Below, in pieces: positions 50,686 to 58,908 of a stretch of DNA of 64,000 bases. The DNA is from Micromonospora sp. C31 (lineage in GTDB: Bacteria > Actinomycetota > Actinomycetes > Mycobacteriales > Micromonosporaceae). Position 1 is the first letter of the stretch; every line of letters begins with the position of its first letter. The DNA is taken from assembly GCF_018070575.1 (NCBI RefSeq), contig NZ_JAGPXN010000003.1, positions 1 through 64,000 on the forward strand. Direction: 5' to 3'. The notes beneath the pieces were generated by a model. That model worked only from the letters and a program-made list of their open reading frames with translations, was not told where the DNA came from and searched no databases. Both the position numbers and the translations under genes were made by a program.

Positions 50686-51588
50686 TCAGGGGGCGGTGAG
50701 GGCCGCGCGCAGGGCGGTGGCCAGGGTCAGGTGGCGGTAGGTGAAGCCGGCCCCCGTGAGCACGCCGGGCAGGACGCGGGTGCTGGTCAGCGCCTCGTGC
50801 GCGAAGCCGCCCAGCACCACCTTCAACGCCAGCGCCGGGATCGGGACGATCGCCGGCCGGCGCAGCTGCCGGGCCAGCTCCCGGGTGAACTCGGCGTTGG
50901 TCACCGGGGCCGGCCCGACCAGGTTGACCGGTCCCACGAGGTCGTCGCGGTCCAGCACGAACCGGGTGGCGTCCAGCCAGTCCGCCATGGAGATCCACGG
51001 CAGCCACTGCCGGCCGCTGCCGAGCCGGCCGGCGATCCCCAGCCGGAACGGCAGCAGCTGCGGCTTGAGCAGCCCGCCGTCGCGGTGCAGCGGCAGGCCG
51101 ATGCGCAGCCGCACGACGCGTACGCCCGCGTCCTCGGCCGGCCGGGTCGCGGCCTCCCAGACCCGGCAGACGTCGGCCAGGAAGCCCTCGCCCGCCGGGG
51201 CGTCCTCCTCGACCGCCCGGTCGCCGGTGTCGCCGTACCAGCCGACCGCCGAGGAGTTGAGCAGCGCCCGGGGCCGGTCGCCCCGGGGCAGGCCGGCGAT
51301 CGTGATCGCCAGCGTGCTGGTGGTGTCGACCCGGCTGGACCGGATCAGCTGCCGGTACTCGTCGTTCCACCGCCTGTCGCCCACCCCGGCGCCGGCCAGG
51401 TTGACCACCGCGTCCGCCTCGGCCACCACCGCCGGGTCGAGCTGCGCGGCGGACGGGTTCCACTGCCGCTCGTCGGGGGCGCGCGGCGGCCGGCGGACCA
51501 GCCGGGTGACCTGGTGTCCGTCCGCCGTGAGCCGGCCGACCAGCCGGGTGCCGAGGAAGCCGGACGCGCCGGCCATGAGGATCCGCAT
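50686..51588 (-). CDS. TIGR01777-family NAD-dependent epimerase-like protein
   Basis: The 300-residue protein has the extended-SDR dinucleotide site MRILMAGASGFLGTRLVGRL and the characteristic VNLAGAGVGDRRW and LLNSSAVGWYGDTGDRAV blocks, followed by a C-terminal DUF1731 domain (ALALKVVLGGFAHEALTSTR). YfcH/SulA relatives have uncertain substrates. The ATG at 51588 has GGGAG upstream. Function in this organism is not deducible. Confidence 0.9.
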   Translation of the reverse strand: MRILMAGASGFLGTRLVGRLTADGHQVTRLVRRPPRAPDERQWNPSAAQLDPAVVAEADAVVNLAGAGVGDRRWNDEYRQLIRSSRVDTTSTLAITIAGLPRGDRPRALLNSSAVGWYGDTGDRAVEEDAPAGEGFLADVCRVWEAATRPAEDAGVRVVRLRIGLPLHRDGGLLKPQLLPFRLGIAGRLGSGRQWLPWISMADWLDATRFVLDRDDLVGPVNLVGPAPVTNAEFTRELARQLRRPAIVPIPALALKVVLGGFAHEALTSTRVLPGVLTGAGFTYRHLTLATALRAALTAP

Positions 51589-51697
51589 GCTCCCATCTTC
51601 GGGTACGGACGGCCGATCGGATGCGCTGCGGCGGACGCCCACCTCACCGGGCACGACCGCCGACCGGACGGCCGGCGGCGCTCGGCGTCCCGGTGGA

Positions 51698-52213
51698 TCA
51701 GCAGCCGGCGGTACGCGTGTAGTTGCGCGTCCCGAAGTAGAGGGCCAGGTTGCCGCTGAAACGCACCTTGATGTCGCTGCCGTTGAGGCGCTGCTCGTAG
51801 TGCAGGTGCGAGCCGTAGGAGCCGCCGCTGTTGCCCACGTACCCGATGGTGGTGCTGTAGCCGACGGACTGGCCGACCGAGACGTTGAACCCGCTGAGGT
51901 GGGCGTAGTAGGTGGTGTACCCGTTGCCGTGGTTGATCCGCACGTACCGGCCGTAGCTGGTGTCGCCGAGGTTGGCGACGACGTCCACCGTGCCGGGGGC
52001 GCTGGCCTTCACCGGATCGCCGTGGTCGTTGGCCCGGTTGAAGTCGATCGCGTACTGCGGGCTGTGTCCGGTGCGGGTCTCGCCGGACCACGTCTGGTTG
52101 CACGGGAACGGCGTCCGGAACGACGGGGCGGCGGCGGCGGGCGACGCCGGCACCAGGAACGCGGCGGTCGCCAGCAGGGCGACGCTGAGAGAACTCGTCA
52201 GACGGGTACGCAT
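51698..52213 (-). CDS. Secreted M23-family peptidase-like protein
   Basis: The 171-residue product from ATG 52213 (GGAGG upstream) has a signal peptide (VALLATAAFLVPASPAAA, cleavage near residue 31). A lysostaphin-type fold follows: HSPQYAIDFNRAN (H-x-x-x-x-x-D of the metal site), VVANLGDTSYGRYVRINHG, YYAHLSGFNV and GSHLHYEQRL (H-x-H). Three Cys residues may form disulfides. It should cut or bind peptidoglycan cross-bridges outside the cell. The short length suggests a catalytic domain alone. Confidence 0.87.
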   Translation of the reverse strand: MRTRLTSSLSVALLATAAFLVPASPAAAAPSFRTPFPCNQTWSGETRTGHSPQYAIDFNRANDHGDPVKASAPGTVDVVANLGDTSYGRYVRINHGNGYTTYYAHLSGFNVSVGQSVGYSTTIGYVGNSGGSYGSHLHYEQRLNGSDIKVRFSGNLALYFGTRNYTRTAGC

Positions 52214-52318
52214 CCGAACCTCCACGGTCATAACCTTCGATCTCTCTGCCGGATGATGTCAGAAACTTCCGACGACCGAAAGCCTCGAAGATTGCCGATG
52301 CGTAGGCTCCCCGGCCGG

Positions 52319-52850
52319 CTATGCCACTCGTGAGCGGGAGCGCAGGTGGGCGCGGGCCTTGATCCGGAACCGCTCGTGGTCGGTGCCGATGATCAGCGCG
52401 CCGGACGTCACCGAGGCCCTCGCCTGCGGGATGGTGACCTCGGTCAGTTCGCCGAGTTGGTCGGCGAAGTCGGTGTAGACGATGGTGCGCCGGGAGCGTT
52501 CGATCAGCCGGACCAGCGACCGGACGCGGCGACGCAGCCGTTCCAGCATCGGCAGGGTGACGTCCTGCCGCCACTCGTCGCCGGCCACCTCGTCCAGGAG
52601 TTCCTGCTGTTCGCGGATCGCCGGGATGCTGGTCTGCTCCAACAGGGCCGACGCGATCTCCTGCACCTGCCCGCGCAGCCGCTCGTCGGCCGGCTTCCCG
52701 TCGAGTTGACCGAGCTGGAGCCGCAGGATCATCAGGTCGAAGCGCTTGGCGGTCTCGTCGTCGTCCCTGACCGCGCTCGGCAGCCCGGCGAGGTCGCGCC
52801 CGATCTCGTCGTACGCCTGTGGCGTCGGCCGGTGCCAGTTGGCGAATTCG
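52319..52850 (-). pseudogene. C-terminal fragment of a DEAD/DEAH helicase (type I/III restriction-like)
   Basis: The frame carries AYDEIGRDLAGLPSAVRDDD, AKRFDLMILRLQLGQLDGK, EWRQDVTLPMLERLRRRVRS, RRTIVYTDFADQLGELTEV and DHERFRIKARAHLR. I recall this as the C-terminal region of roughly 1000-residue actinomycete helicases of restriction systems. No helicase motor or start is present, and upstream of 52850 the sequence becomes antisense to the toxin gene. It is thus a decayed remnant of a former restriction or defence locus. Confidence 0.6.
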
Positions 52851-53185
52851 ACGTAGAACTGCACGGCGCGAGTAAGGATGATCCTGATTCCGCAGAGCAG
52901 GTGGCCGCTGCCATCGACGTGCTGAGCGAGGAGGGCCCGGCGTTGGGCCGTCCGCTGGTCGACCGTGTCAAGGGCTCGAACTACAAGAACATGAAGGAAC
53001 TCCGGCCGGGCTCGGCAGGAGACACTGAGATACGCATCCTGTTCGCCTTCGACCCGCAGCGGGAAGCCATCCTGCTGGTCGCAGGCAACAAGGCCGGCAA
53101 CTGGAAGGGCTGGTACGAGACCAGCATCCTCGAAGCCGACCGGAAGTTCGCCGAGCACCTGCGAGAGCTGAAGGGGCAGCGCTGA
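52832..53185 (+). CDS. HigB/RelE-like toxin with shortened N-terminus
   Basis: From GTG 52832 the 117-residue frame contains FDVELHGASKDDPDSAEQVA, then EEGPALGRPLVDRVKGSNYK, MKELRPGSAGDTEIRILFAF, LVAGNKAGNWKGWYETSI. This is the Gp49-like HigB toxin group (ribosome-dependent mRNA interferase). Compared with the family as I know it, about ten residues are missing between VELH and KDDPDS (the helix normally reading like EVExWLxxL). Activity is therefore doubtful. The stop overlaps the antitoxin ATG (TGATG). The 5' end overlaps the helicase fragment on the other strand. Confidence 0.7.
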   Translation: MPVGEFDVELHGASKDDPDSAEQVAAAIDVLSEEGPALGRPLVDRVKGSNYKNMKELRPGSAGDTEIRILFAFDPQREAILLVAGNKAGNWKGWYETSILEADRKFAEHLRELKGQR

Positions 53186-53493
53186 TGGCACGTAGTTGGC
53201 GGGATGTTCGCTCCCGCGCCGCGAATCTGGACGAGAGCAAGATCGGGCAGCACAAGGAGCGGATGCGCAGCGAGGTGCGGGCCACCCGGCTGCGGGAGAT
53301 GCGCGAGAGCCGCCGCCTCACCCAGCAACAGGTGGCCGACCGTATGCACGTCTCGCAGCCGCGGGTCGCCGCGATCGAGAACGGTGAGCTGCCGAAGGCC
53401 GAGGTCGGCACCATCGTGCGGTACGTCGAAGCGCTCGGCGGCAAGGTGGAGATCGTCGCGGACTTTGGAGACGAACGGCTCGCGCTGAGTTAA
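53185..53493 (+). CDS. HigA-like XRE antitoxin
   Basis: The 102-residue protein has a basic N-terminus and an XRE helix-turn-helix: LREMRESRRLTQQQVADRMH, VSQPRVAAIENGELPKAEVG, then TIVRYVEALGGKVEIVADFG, which is the standard HigA antitoxin ending. It should bind and silence the HigB-like toxin and repress the operon. The ATG overlaps the toxin stop by 1 base. A strong terminator follows at 53511. Confidence 0.87.
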   Translation: MARSWRDVRSRAANLDESKIGQHKERMRSEVRATRLREMRESRRLTQQQVADRMHVSQPRVAAIENGELPKAEVGTIVRYVEALGGKVEIVADFGDERLALS

Positions 53494-53510
53494 AAAGCGG
53501 TAGAACGACC

Positions 53511-53542
53511 ACGAAAGGGGCGCCCGGCGGTGCCCCTTTCGT
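53511..53542 (+). terminator. Hairpin terminator after the HigBA-like pair
   Basis: ACGAAAGGGGC (53511-53521) pairs perfectly with GCCCCTTTCGT (53532-53542); the loop is 10 bases. Confidence 0.85.
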
Positions 53543-53582
53543 CATGCGGCGGGTGCTGCCAGGAAAGCAGGCAGACCGCCGG

Positions 53583-53831
53583 CTACCGGGCGCGAGCCCA
53601 GGCGGTGAAGCGCTCGGCGAGGTTGTCCGGCGGCGTGCCGCCGTCCAGCTCGGCGAGTTGTTGCGCGGCCTCCATCTGAAGCGTCGCCAGGTAGACGAGC
53701 AGGGCCGTCCGGCTCTCCCGGAACTCGCCCAGGAGGCGGAGTTTCGCGGCCGAGCAGGGCCAGGCGATGCCGCAGGCCGAGCAGCGCCAGGTGGGCCGGC
53801 TCGGCAGGTGGTCGCGACTGCGGCGGCTCAC
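53583..53831 (-). CDS. Small Cys-motif protein (82 aa) of the second HTH-linked cassette
   Basis: The product contains RDHLPSRPTWRCSACGIAWP, then C and a helical tail with LLGEFRESRTALLVYLATLQ. The C-x2-C-x5-C pattern is a possible metal knuckle. Close relatives in Micromonospora are, as I recall, sometimes called flavin reductase, for which I see no basis. The ATG (53831) overlaps the preceding stop by 4 bases (ATGA), so it is translationally coupled. It is the last gene of the three-gene cassette. Confidence 0.65.
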   Translation of the reverse strand: MSRRSRDHLPSRPTWRCSACGIAWPCSAAKLRLLGEFRESRTALLVYLATLQMEAAQQLAELDGGTPPDNLAERFTAWARAR

Positions 53832-54124
53832 CGGGTGCCTGCCCGTGCGGGAACGGGCCGAACCGAAGGGCGGCGGCCAGCCGGGACGTCGTGGTTCGCC
53901 CTGCTCAGCCAGCGGACGCCGCCGCGTAGGGCGTACAGCTCACGCTGGCGTACCGCCCCGCCGCGCCGGTTGAGCTCGTAGCCCTCGAACCAGAACCAGC
54001 CGGCGTACGGGTGCCGGTCGGTCAGTTCCCGGATCACGCGCACGGTCAGCGGACCGGTGAACTGAGGCGACGCCTCACGGGTCAGCAGGACGACGTCCCC
54101 GGCGCGCAGCGGACCGGCGCTCAC
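53828..54124 (-). CDS. Small conserved protein, paralogue of 3130-3447
   Basis: From GTG 54124 the 98-residue protein reads GPLRAGDVVLLTREASPQFT, then RVIRELTDRHPYAGWFWFEG and GAVRQRELYALRGGVRWL, sharing most core residues with the gene at 3130-3447. It overlaps the upstream gene by 4 bases (GTGA) and the downstream gene by 4 bases (ATGA). The much longer open frame upstream is not coding. Function unknown. Conservation of the cassette beside two different HTH genes implies a regulated role. Confidence 0.65.
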   Translation of the reverse strand: MSAGPLRAGDVVLLTREASPQFTGPLTVRVIRELTDRHPYAGWFWFEGYELNRRGGAVRQRELYALRGGVRWLSRANHDVPAGRRPSVRPVPARAGTR

Positions 54125-54303
54125 CAGCGGCCCCCGTTCGCCCGCCACCGCTGTGCCGGAGTCGGCGCCCCCGCGCGGCCGGGTTGGACGGTGGGGATCG
54201 GCCGGGTCGGCGCGAACAGGGCGGCCGGCAGGTTCGTGCCCCCGACGGGCGGCCGAGGCGGCGGGGGCGGGGCGGGCTTGCGGCGCCAGAAGCGCAGGTT
54301 CAT
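54121..54303 (-). CDS. Small Pro-rich protein (60 aa), first gene of the second cassette
   Basis: The product starts MNLRFWRRKPAPPPPPRPPV and ends APTPAQRWRANGGRW. It has a Pro-rich body, no membrane segment and no recognised domain. It occupies the same place as the gene at 3620-3817 of the related cassette and shares the M-x-x-(R/F)-F/W opening. The ATG at 54303 lies downstream of GAAGGAGG on the minus strand. Confidence 0.5.
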   Translation of the reverse strand: MNLRFWRRKPAPPPPPRPPVGGTNLPAALFAPTRPIPTVQPGRAGAPTPAQRWRANGGRW

Positions 54304-54475
54304 GGCGGGCCTCCTTCGCGGATTGGAAGGGGCCGCCCCGGCTGCTCGCCCAGGGGCGGCCCCGACAGCGCGACCGGCGGGCTCGGGACCTCCACCGGCG
54401 CACGCCGTCTACGAAGCACCTTGCCGAGGGTTGCCGGCCGACTACACCACGTAGGACTATTGCTCGTAGACGTTC

Positions 54476-54485
54476 GGAACGTTCC
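54476..54485. promoter_or_regulatory. Palindromic operator-like site (GGAACGTTCC)
   Basis: A perfect 10-base palindrome lies 26 bases before the HTH gene start, overlapping CGTTCGGAACG (54471-54481). It is a candidate operator for the divergent regulator region; there is no experimental support. Confidence 0.4.
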
Positions 54486-54510
54486 TGGGCTTGCTTGGAG
54501 GTAGCTGAGG

Positions 54511-55275
54511 ATGAACCATGCGGTTGTCGCGGCGATGGCCGAGGTGGGCGCGACTGCCGACAGCCTGGCTGCTCAGGTGGGCGTCGACCCAAAGACGGCG
54601 GCGAAGTGGGCGAGCCGGGGACGAATTCCACAGACGCGGCACCGCGCCAAGGTCGCTGCGATACTAGGCAAGGAGGTCGCGGAACTCTGGCCGGACGTTC
54701 TGAAGCGCCGAGAGCCGGCCTGGTTCCGGCCATGGGCAGACATCGAACGCGAGGCGGTCGCGCTGCGCTGGTTCGAGCTGGCGTGGGTCCCGGGCCTGCT
54801 TCAGACGGAGGCGTACGCGCGCGCGACCCTGGCTGGAGAGACGCTGACGGTCGAGGAGGTCGACGATCTCGTGTCAGCGCGAATGCAGCGTCAGGCAGTC
54901 CTCCGTCGCGAGATCCCACTGCTGATCGCGGTCATTGACGAGCTGGTCCTTCGCCGTCCTGTGTACGACGACCGAGAGTTGATGCGTGAGCAGTGCGCAC
55001 ACCTGGCGATGTGCGCGGAACTGCCAGCGGTGTCGGTGCACATCGTCCCGGCCACAGTGGGGATGTATCCCGGGCTCGGTGGGCCGTTCATCCTCGCTGA
55101 GCTGGACAGCGGAGCGACGGTCGCTCACGTGGATGGTCAGGCGAAGGCGCAAATCATCGAGGCTGCTGCGGAAGTTGCTACGCTCAATCGACGGTGGGAA
55201 CGCATTCGCGGGGAAGCCCTGTCGCGGACGCAGTCCCTAGAGATGCTCAGGGAAGCGGCGAGATCATGGACCTGA
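54511..55275 (+). CDS. XRE-family regulator with DUF5753 domain
   Basis: Residues 1-60 form a helix-turn-helix (VGATADSLAAQVGVDPKTAA then KWASRGRIPQ). Residues about 80-250 are the DUF5753 ligand domain: LRWFELAWVPGLLQTEAYAR, MQRQAVLRREIPLLIAVIDE, LRRPVYDDRELMREQCAHLA, VSVHIVPATVGMYPGLGGPF. In Streptomyces such proteins pair with a DUF397 protein, a toxin-antitoxin-like or developmental switch. The ATG at 54511 has GGAGGT upstream. The stop overlaps the DUF397 start by 10 bases. The N-terminal HTH is less typical than usual, lacking the LRxxRxxxGLTQ helix. Confidence 0.88.
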   Translation: MNHAVVAAMAEVGATADSLAAQVGVDPKTAAKWASRGRIPQTRHRAKVAAILGKEVAELWPDVLKRREPAWFRPWADIEREAVALRWFELAWVPGLLQTEAYARATLAGETLTVEEVDDLVSARMQRQAVLRREIPLLIAVIDELVLRRPVYDDRELMREQCAHLAMCAELPAVSVHIVPATVGMYPGLGGPFILAELDSGATVAHVDGQAKAQIIEAAAEVATLNRRWERIRGEALSRTQSLEMLREAARSWT

Positions 55276-55457
55276 CCGGCGCGCGGTGGCGCAAGAGCAC
55301 GAAGAGCGGCAACAACGGTGGCGCGTGCGTGGAGGTCGCCGACAACCTGCCCGGCGTTGTGGGGGTCCGGGACTCGAAGGACCCGACAGGCCCGGCGCTG
55401 ATCTTCACACCGCTCGTCTGGCAGGCGTTCGTCGCCCGCGTCGCCGAGCACGCCTGA
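55266..55457 (+). CDS. DUF397-domain protein
   Basis: The 63-residue protein MDLTGARWRKSTKSGNNGGA carries the DUF397 pattern W-x-K-S-(T/S)-x-S-x2-x-G-x-CVEVA, then VRDSKDPTGPALIFTPLVWQ. It overlaps the upstream regulator by 10 bases, the usual arrangement of the XRE-DUF397 pairs that abound in actinomycetes. Some act as antitoxin or anti-regulator partners (the Scr1/Scr2 type), which is a family-level inference. A perfect terminator follows. Confidence 0.9.
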   Translation: MDLTGARWRKSTKSGNNGGACVEVADNLPGVVGVRDSKDPTGPALIFTPLVWQAFVARVAEHA

Positions 55458-55475
55458 CCGACTGTAGACACACGA

Positions 55476-55507
55476 AAGCGCTCGCCTCGGTGCAGGGGCG
55501 AGCGCTT
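55476..55507 (+). terminator. Hairpin terminator after the DUF397 gene
   Basis: AAGCGCTCGCC (55476-55486) pairs perfectly with GGCGAGCGCTT (55497-55507); 10-base loop. Confidence 0.88.
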
Positions 55508-55511
55508 CTGC

Positions 55512-55709
55512 GTGCATACGACAGGCAGCAGCGAAGCGCCTGGGGGCAAACCGTCGCCGTCAGCCGCCGAGTATGTGCCTTCGGAGCATCCCCTCACCCA
55601 CGAGCAGGTGGGCGAGATGCTCCGTCGTCTGCGAGAAAAGCGGGGCGCGGGTCGGAGCAGGCCCCGAGCCGCCCGATCGAAACGCCGCAGCAGAGCCGAC
55701 AAAGAGTGA
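55512..55709 (+). CDS. Possible small basic protein (65 aa)
   Basis: The frame contains EHPLTHEQVGEMLRRLREKR and a basic tail with many Arg residues. The helical LTHEQVGEMLRRLREKRG segment is protein-like, but the remainder is low-complexity. It may be a small regulator or chance frame; no ribosome site is convincing. It follows a terminator and is convergent with the LLM gene. Confidence 0.3.
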   Translation: MHTTGSSEAPGGKPSPSAAEYVPSEHPLTHEQVGEMLRRLREKRGAGRSRPRAARSKRRSRADKE

Positions 55710-55724
55710 CAGCGGGTGCGTCGC

Positions 55725-56642
55725 TCAGGTGGCGAGGCGGGCCAGCACCGGCGTCAGCGGGTCCAGCGCGTCCTCGCGTACGACGAAGCGGGTGACGCCC
55801 CAGCGGCGCCGGTGTTCGGCGACCGCCGCGACGATCTCGTCCTCGGTGCCGATCAGCACGAACGGCGTGGCGAGCAGCTCGGGTACGGCCAGCCCGATCC
55901 GCTCGGCGGTCGGCGCGGCGGCGGCCTCGGCGTCGTCGGTGACGACCACGTGCTGCACGAGCGCCTCCAGCACCGGCGGCTCGGCCCGCCCCGCCGCCCC
56001 GGCCGCCACGCAGTCGAGCTGCTGCTCGATGTCCACCGCGCGCCAGCGCACCGTGTGCGCGTAGCCGTCGGGCAGGGTGCGGCCGAGCCCGGACAGCCCG
56101 ACCACGTCGGCGTGCGCGCCGGCCCAGCGCAGCATCGCCGAGTTCGCCGTGCCGAGGGTGAACGGGATCCGCCGCTGCACCGGGCGCGGCTTCGCCAGCC
56201 GCGCGCCCCGCACGACCAGGTCGGGGGAGTCGACGGTGACCTCCTCGCCGTCCAGCAGGGCGCGGACGGCCTCGGCCACGGCCAGGCAGCGGCGTACCCG
56301 CCCGGCGACGTCGGGGCGCTCCCGGCCGACCGCGAGCCACTCGGCCGGGGTGTGGCCGGCGCCGAGACCGAACCGGGCCCGCCCGCCGGAGAGCAGGTCG
56401 AGGGAGGCCACGTCCGAGGCGAGCAGCATCGGCTCGCGGACGCCGGCGTTCGAGACGTACGAGCCCAGACCGATCCGCTCGGTCACCGCCGCGGCGGCGG
56501 CCAGGGCGACGAACGGGGACGCGGCCGCCCCGGGATGGTCGGCGGTGGACAGGGCGTCGAAGCCGGCCGCCTCGGTCCGCCGGGCCAGCTCCAGCCAGCT
56601 CGGGCCGTCGGACGGGGTCGCCTGGAGGGTGAAGGTCGCCAT
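55725..56642 (-). CDS. LLM-class (F420/FMN-dependent) oxidoreductase
   Basis: The 305-residue TIM-barrel protein contains WLELARRTEAAGFDALSTAD, VTERIGLGSYVSNAGVREPM, ASLDLLSGGRARFGLGAGHT and FTLGTANSAMLRWAGAHADV, typical of the luciferase-like superfamily that uses F420 or FMN. The DLLSGGRARFGLGAG block favours F420-dependent members of actinobacteria (TIGR03621-like). Substrate unknown. The ATG at 56642 has AGGGTGG upstream and is preferred to the GTG three codons earlier. F420 reductase is encoded at 19339. Confidence 0.87.
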   Translation of the reverse strand: MATFTLQATPSDGPSWLELARRTEAAGFDALSTADHPGAAASPFVALAAAAAVTERIGLGSYVSNAGVREPMLLASDVASLDLLSGGRARFGLGAGHTPAEWLAVGRERPDVAGRVRRCLAVAEAVRALLDGEEVTVDSPDLVVRGARLAKPRPVQRRIPFTLGTANSAMLRWAGAHADVVGLSGLGRTLPDGYAHTVRWRAVDIEQQLDCVAAGAAGRAEPPVLEALVQHVVVTDDAEAAAAPTAERIGLAVPELLATPFVLIGTEDEIVAAVAEHRRRWGVTRFVVREDALDPLTPVLARLAT

Positions 56643-56710
56643 GGGGTCCACCCTGCCGGGTCGGCGCCGACCGACCTAGCCCGGCCGGGGCGATTCTGCT
56701 ACCGGCAGAC

Positions 56711-57190
56711 CTACCCGTCCTGCGGCGGGAGCGGCACCCCCAGGAGACCCTCGGTGCTGCCCTCGGTCAGCGCGTTGAGCGCGCGCACGAGCTTCTTCTC
56801 CTCGTAGCGGAAGTGCGTCTCGAGCAGCGCGGCGAGGGTGTCCAGCTCCGCCCGCACCTCGTCGGGCGGCGCGGTCCCGTCGACGAGTTCCTCGACCCGG
56901 CGCAGGGCGTCGGCCACCATGTGGTGGTCGGCCTCCAGCTCGCGCAGCACCGGGGCCAGCTCGGGCACCCGCTCGGCCAGCACCCGGAACGCCCCGGCGT
57001 CCTCGCCGGTGTGGTGCCGGGTCAATGTCGCGCAGAAGGCCAGGCAGTGGGCCCGCAGGTCCCTCGGCCGTACGCCGGGGTCACCCACCCCCTCGCGCAG
57101 GCGGGCCAGCTCCTCGCGGAGCCACAGGTGGATCTCGACCAGTTGGTTGCCGAAGGCCCGCAGGCGCTCGAGCGGCGTGAACGGGGGCAT
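56711..57190 (-). CDS. Hemerythrin domain protein
   Basis: The 159-residue four-helix protein has the metal ligand series of HHE domains: His in QLVEIHLWLREELARLREG, HH in LTRHHTGEDAGAFRVLAERV, HH in ELEADHHMVADALRRVEELV and His-Glu in LLETHFRYEEKKLVRALNAL. It should bind a di-iron centre and may sense oxygen, NO or iron. The ATG at 57190 is preferred because the upstream 80 codons are not protein-like. It is a single gene. Confidence 0.87.
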   Translation of the reverse strand: MPPFTPLERLRAFGNQLVEIHLWLREELARLREGVGDPGVRPRDLRAHCLAFCATLTRHHTGEDAGAFRVLAERVPELAPVLRELEADHHMVADALRRVEELVDGTAPPDEVRAELDTLAALLETHFRYEEKKLVRALNALTEGSTEGLLGVPLPPQDG

Positions 57191-57332
57191 GTGTGTCCCA
57201 TGCTGTCCCGCGCCTCCATGCCCTCGGCGGTCTCCTTGCCGGGTGCACCGCGACGCTGCGCCCAGCCTACGACAGCGAGCCCGGCGACACGTGCCCGGCC
57301 GAGGAGTCGATGTTCGCCACGGCCGGTGGGCG

Positions 57333-58673
57333 TCAGGTCGGCGGCTCGTCCGGGTCGGGCTCGCGCCAGCGGGCGCGCCAGGCGGCCTCGTGCGCCTCGT
57401 GGCTGGTCCTCTCCTCGAAGACCAGCTCACGCAGTGCGCGCCGGGAGTCCGCCATGACCACCGCCTCCAGAGCCACCAGCCCGACGCAGATCGCGGTGAG
57501 CAGGGTGAGGGCGAGCAACCCCGGCAGCCGTTGGCCGACCGGAATGGTGGCGGCCAGCAGGAGCACGGCGCCGACCCTGGTCCACGAGACGGTGCGCAGG
57601 GTACGCAGCTGGAACAGCATGTTCGCGCACAGGTAGCAGATCACCCCGCCGAACAGCAGCAGGACGCCGGGGCCGTGCGCCGGGTCCGCGACGGGCACGT
57701 CGGGATCGGCGACCTGGCGCACGATCTCCTCGGCGCCGAGGGCGAACAGGATGATCCCGGCGATCATCGGCAGGTGGAGGTAGGCGTACGCGTCCCGGGC
57801 CATCGCGACCCGGGACCGGCCCTCCGCCGCGTGCAGGGCGATCCGGGCGGCCGGCGCGATCACGTCGTAGTGTGCCCACCAGAGCGCGGCCGTGAAGAAG
57901 ATGCCGAGCACCGCCGCGGCGACCGCCGGCCACGTCGGGGGCTGGCCGAGCAGGTTGCTGCCGACGCCCACGGAGATGACCGACTCGCCCAGGGCGATGA
58001 TCAGGATGAGGTCGTACCGCTCGGTCCAGTGCTCGGCGGAGGTCACCGTCCAGCCCCAGGCACCGGCGAGCAGGCCCATGCCGTACTGGAGCAGGACGAC
58101 GCTGACCCAGAGCCCGTCGCGCAGCATCGCCGCCCGATCCGGGTCGTCGATCTGCGGCGGGACCAGCGCGGCGGCCACGAGCAGCAGGGTGCTGACCGCC
58201 ATCTCCGGGGAGTACTTCAGCAGCAGCCGGCGCTCCCCGGGTCTCTCCCGCGCGACGTGCCAGTACAGCGACAGGTGCACACCCCGGATCACCAGGTAGC
58301 TGAGCGCGACCACCATGGGCCCGGCGGCCACGTCGGTCGCGTCGCTGAACGCCTGGGGCAGCGACAGCGCGAAGCAGAACAGCGCGGCCATGCCGATGAC
58401 CATCAGCACCGGGACGAATCCCTCGCCGAGCCGGACCCGGGTGGCGACCACGCAGTGCACCACCCAGCACCACCAGAGCACGGCGAGCACGAGCAAGGCG
58501 TGCGCGAGCTGCCAGCCGGAGATGTGGGCGGCGGTGGCCCGGGTGATGATGAAGAACGAGAAGACGAAGACCAGGTCGAAGAAGATCTCGAACCGGTCGA
58601 CCCGGGCGCCGGGGGCGATCGAGACGGCCGGTCCCAGCCCGCCGCGCCACCGGTTGCCGCCCACCTCGTCCAC
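57333..58673 (-). CDS. ltrA: Low temperature requirement protein A family membrane protein
   Basis: The 446-residue integral membrane protein has LtrA hallmarks: RVDRFEIFFDLVFVFSFFII, ATAAHISGWQLAHALLVLAV and DLILIIALGESVISVGVG, with about 12 helices. The FEIFFDLVFVF and LIxxLGExVxxxG motifs define the family. Originally linked to cold growth in Listeria; no biochemical function is established here. The start ATG is at 58673 and the C-terminal 40 residues are hydrophilic. Confidence 0.9.
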   Translation of the reverse strand: MDEVGGNRWRGGLGPAVSIAPGARVDRFEIFFDLVFVFSFFIITRATAAHISGWQLAHALLVLAVLWWCWVVHCVVATRVRLGEGFVPVLMVIGMAALFCFALSLPQAFSDATDVAAGPMVVALSYLVIRGVHLSLYWHVARERPGERRLLLKYSPEMAVSTLLLVAAALVPPQIDDPDRAAMLRDGLWVSVVLLQYGMGLLAGAWGWTVTSAEHWTERYDLILIIALGESVISVGVGSNLLGQPPTWPAVAAAVLGIFFTAALWWAHYDVIAPAARIALHAAEGRSRVAMARDAYAYLHLPMIAGIILFALGAEEIVRQVADPDVPVADPAHGPGVLLLFGGVICYLCANMLFQLRTLRTVSWTRVGAVLLLAATIPVGQRLPGLLALTLLTAICVGLVALEAVVMADSRRALRELVFEERTSHEAHEAAWRARWREPDPDEPPT

Positions 58674-58854
58674 TCTTGCAGCGCCCGGTTCCCGCCGGGC
58701 CGGAATCAGCAGCGGCAGGCGGGAGCCGGAGAGCAGGGTGATGATTCAGCCCGGTGGCGCGTGGGTCAGGCGGTGGGCCGGTCCCGCGTGAACGAACCGG
58801 GCGGCGGGCGGCGGGGCCGGTCGGGCCGCCTGGCGATCGGCCGGCCGCCGGACG

Positions 58855-58893
58855 ACGAGGGGCGTCCCGGTCACCGACCGGGACGCCCCTCGT
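58855..58893 (-). terminator. 17-base-pair terminator of the sucB operon
   Basis: 58855-58871 is perfectly complementary to 58877-58893 with a 5-base loop. The hairpin lies 15 bases past the sucB stop on the minus strand. Confidence 0.93.
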
Positions 58894-58908
58894 GCCGTCA
58901 AGCGGAAA

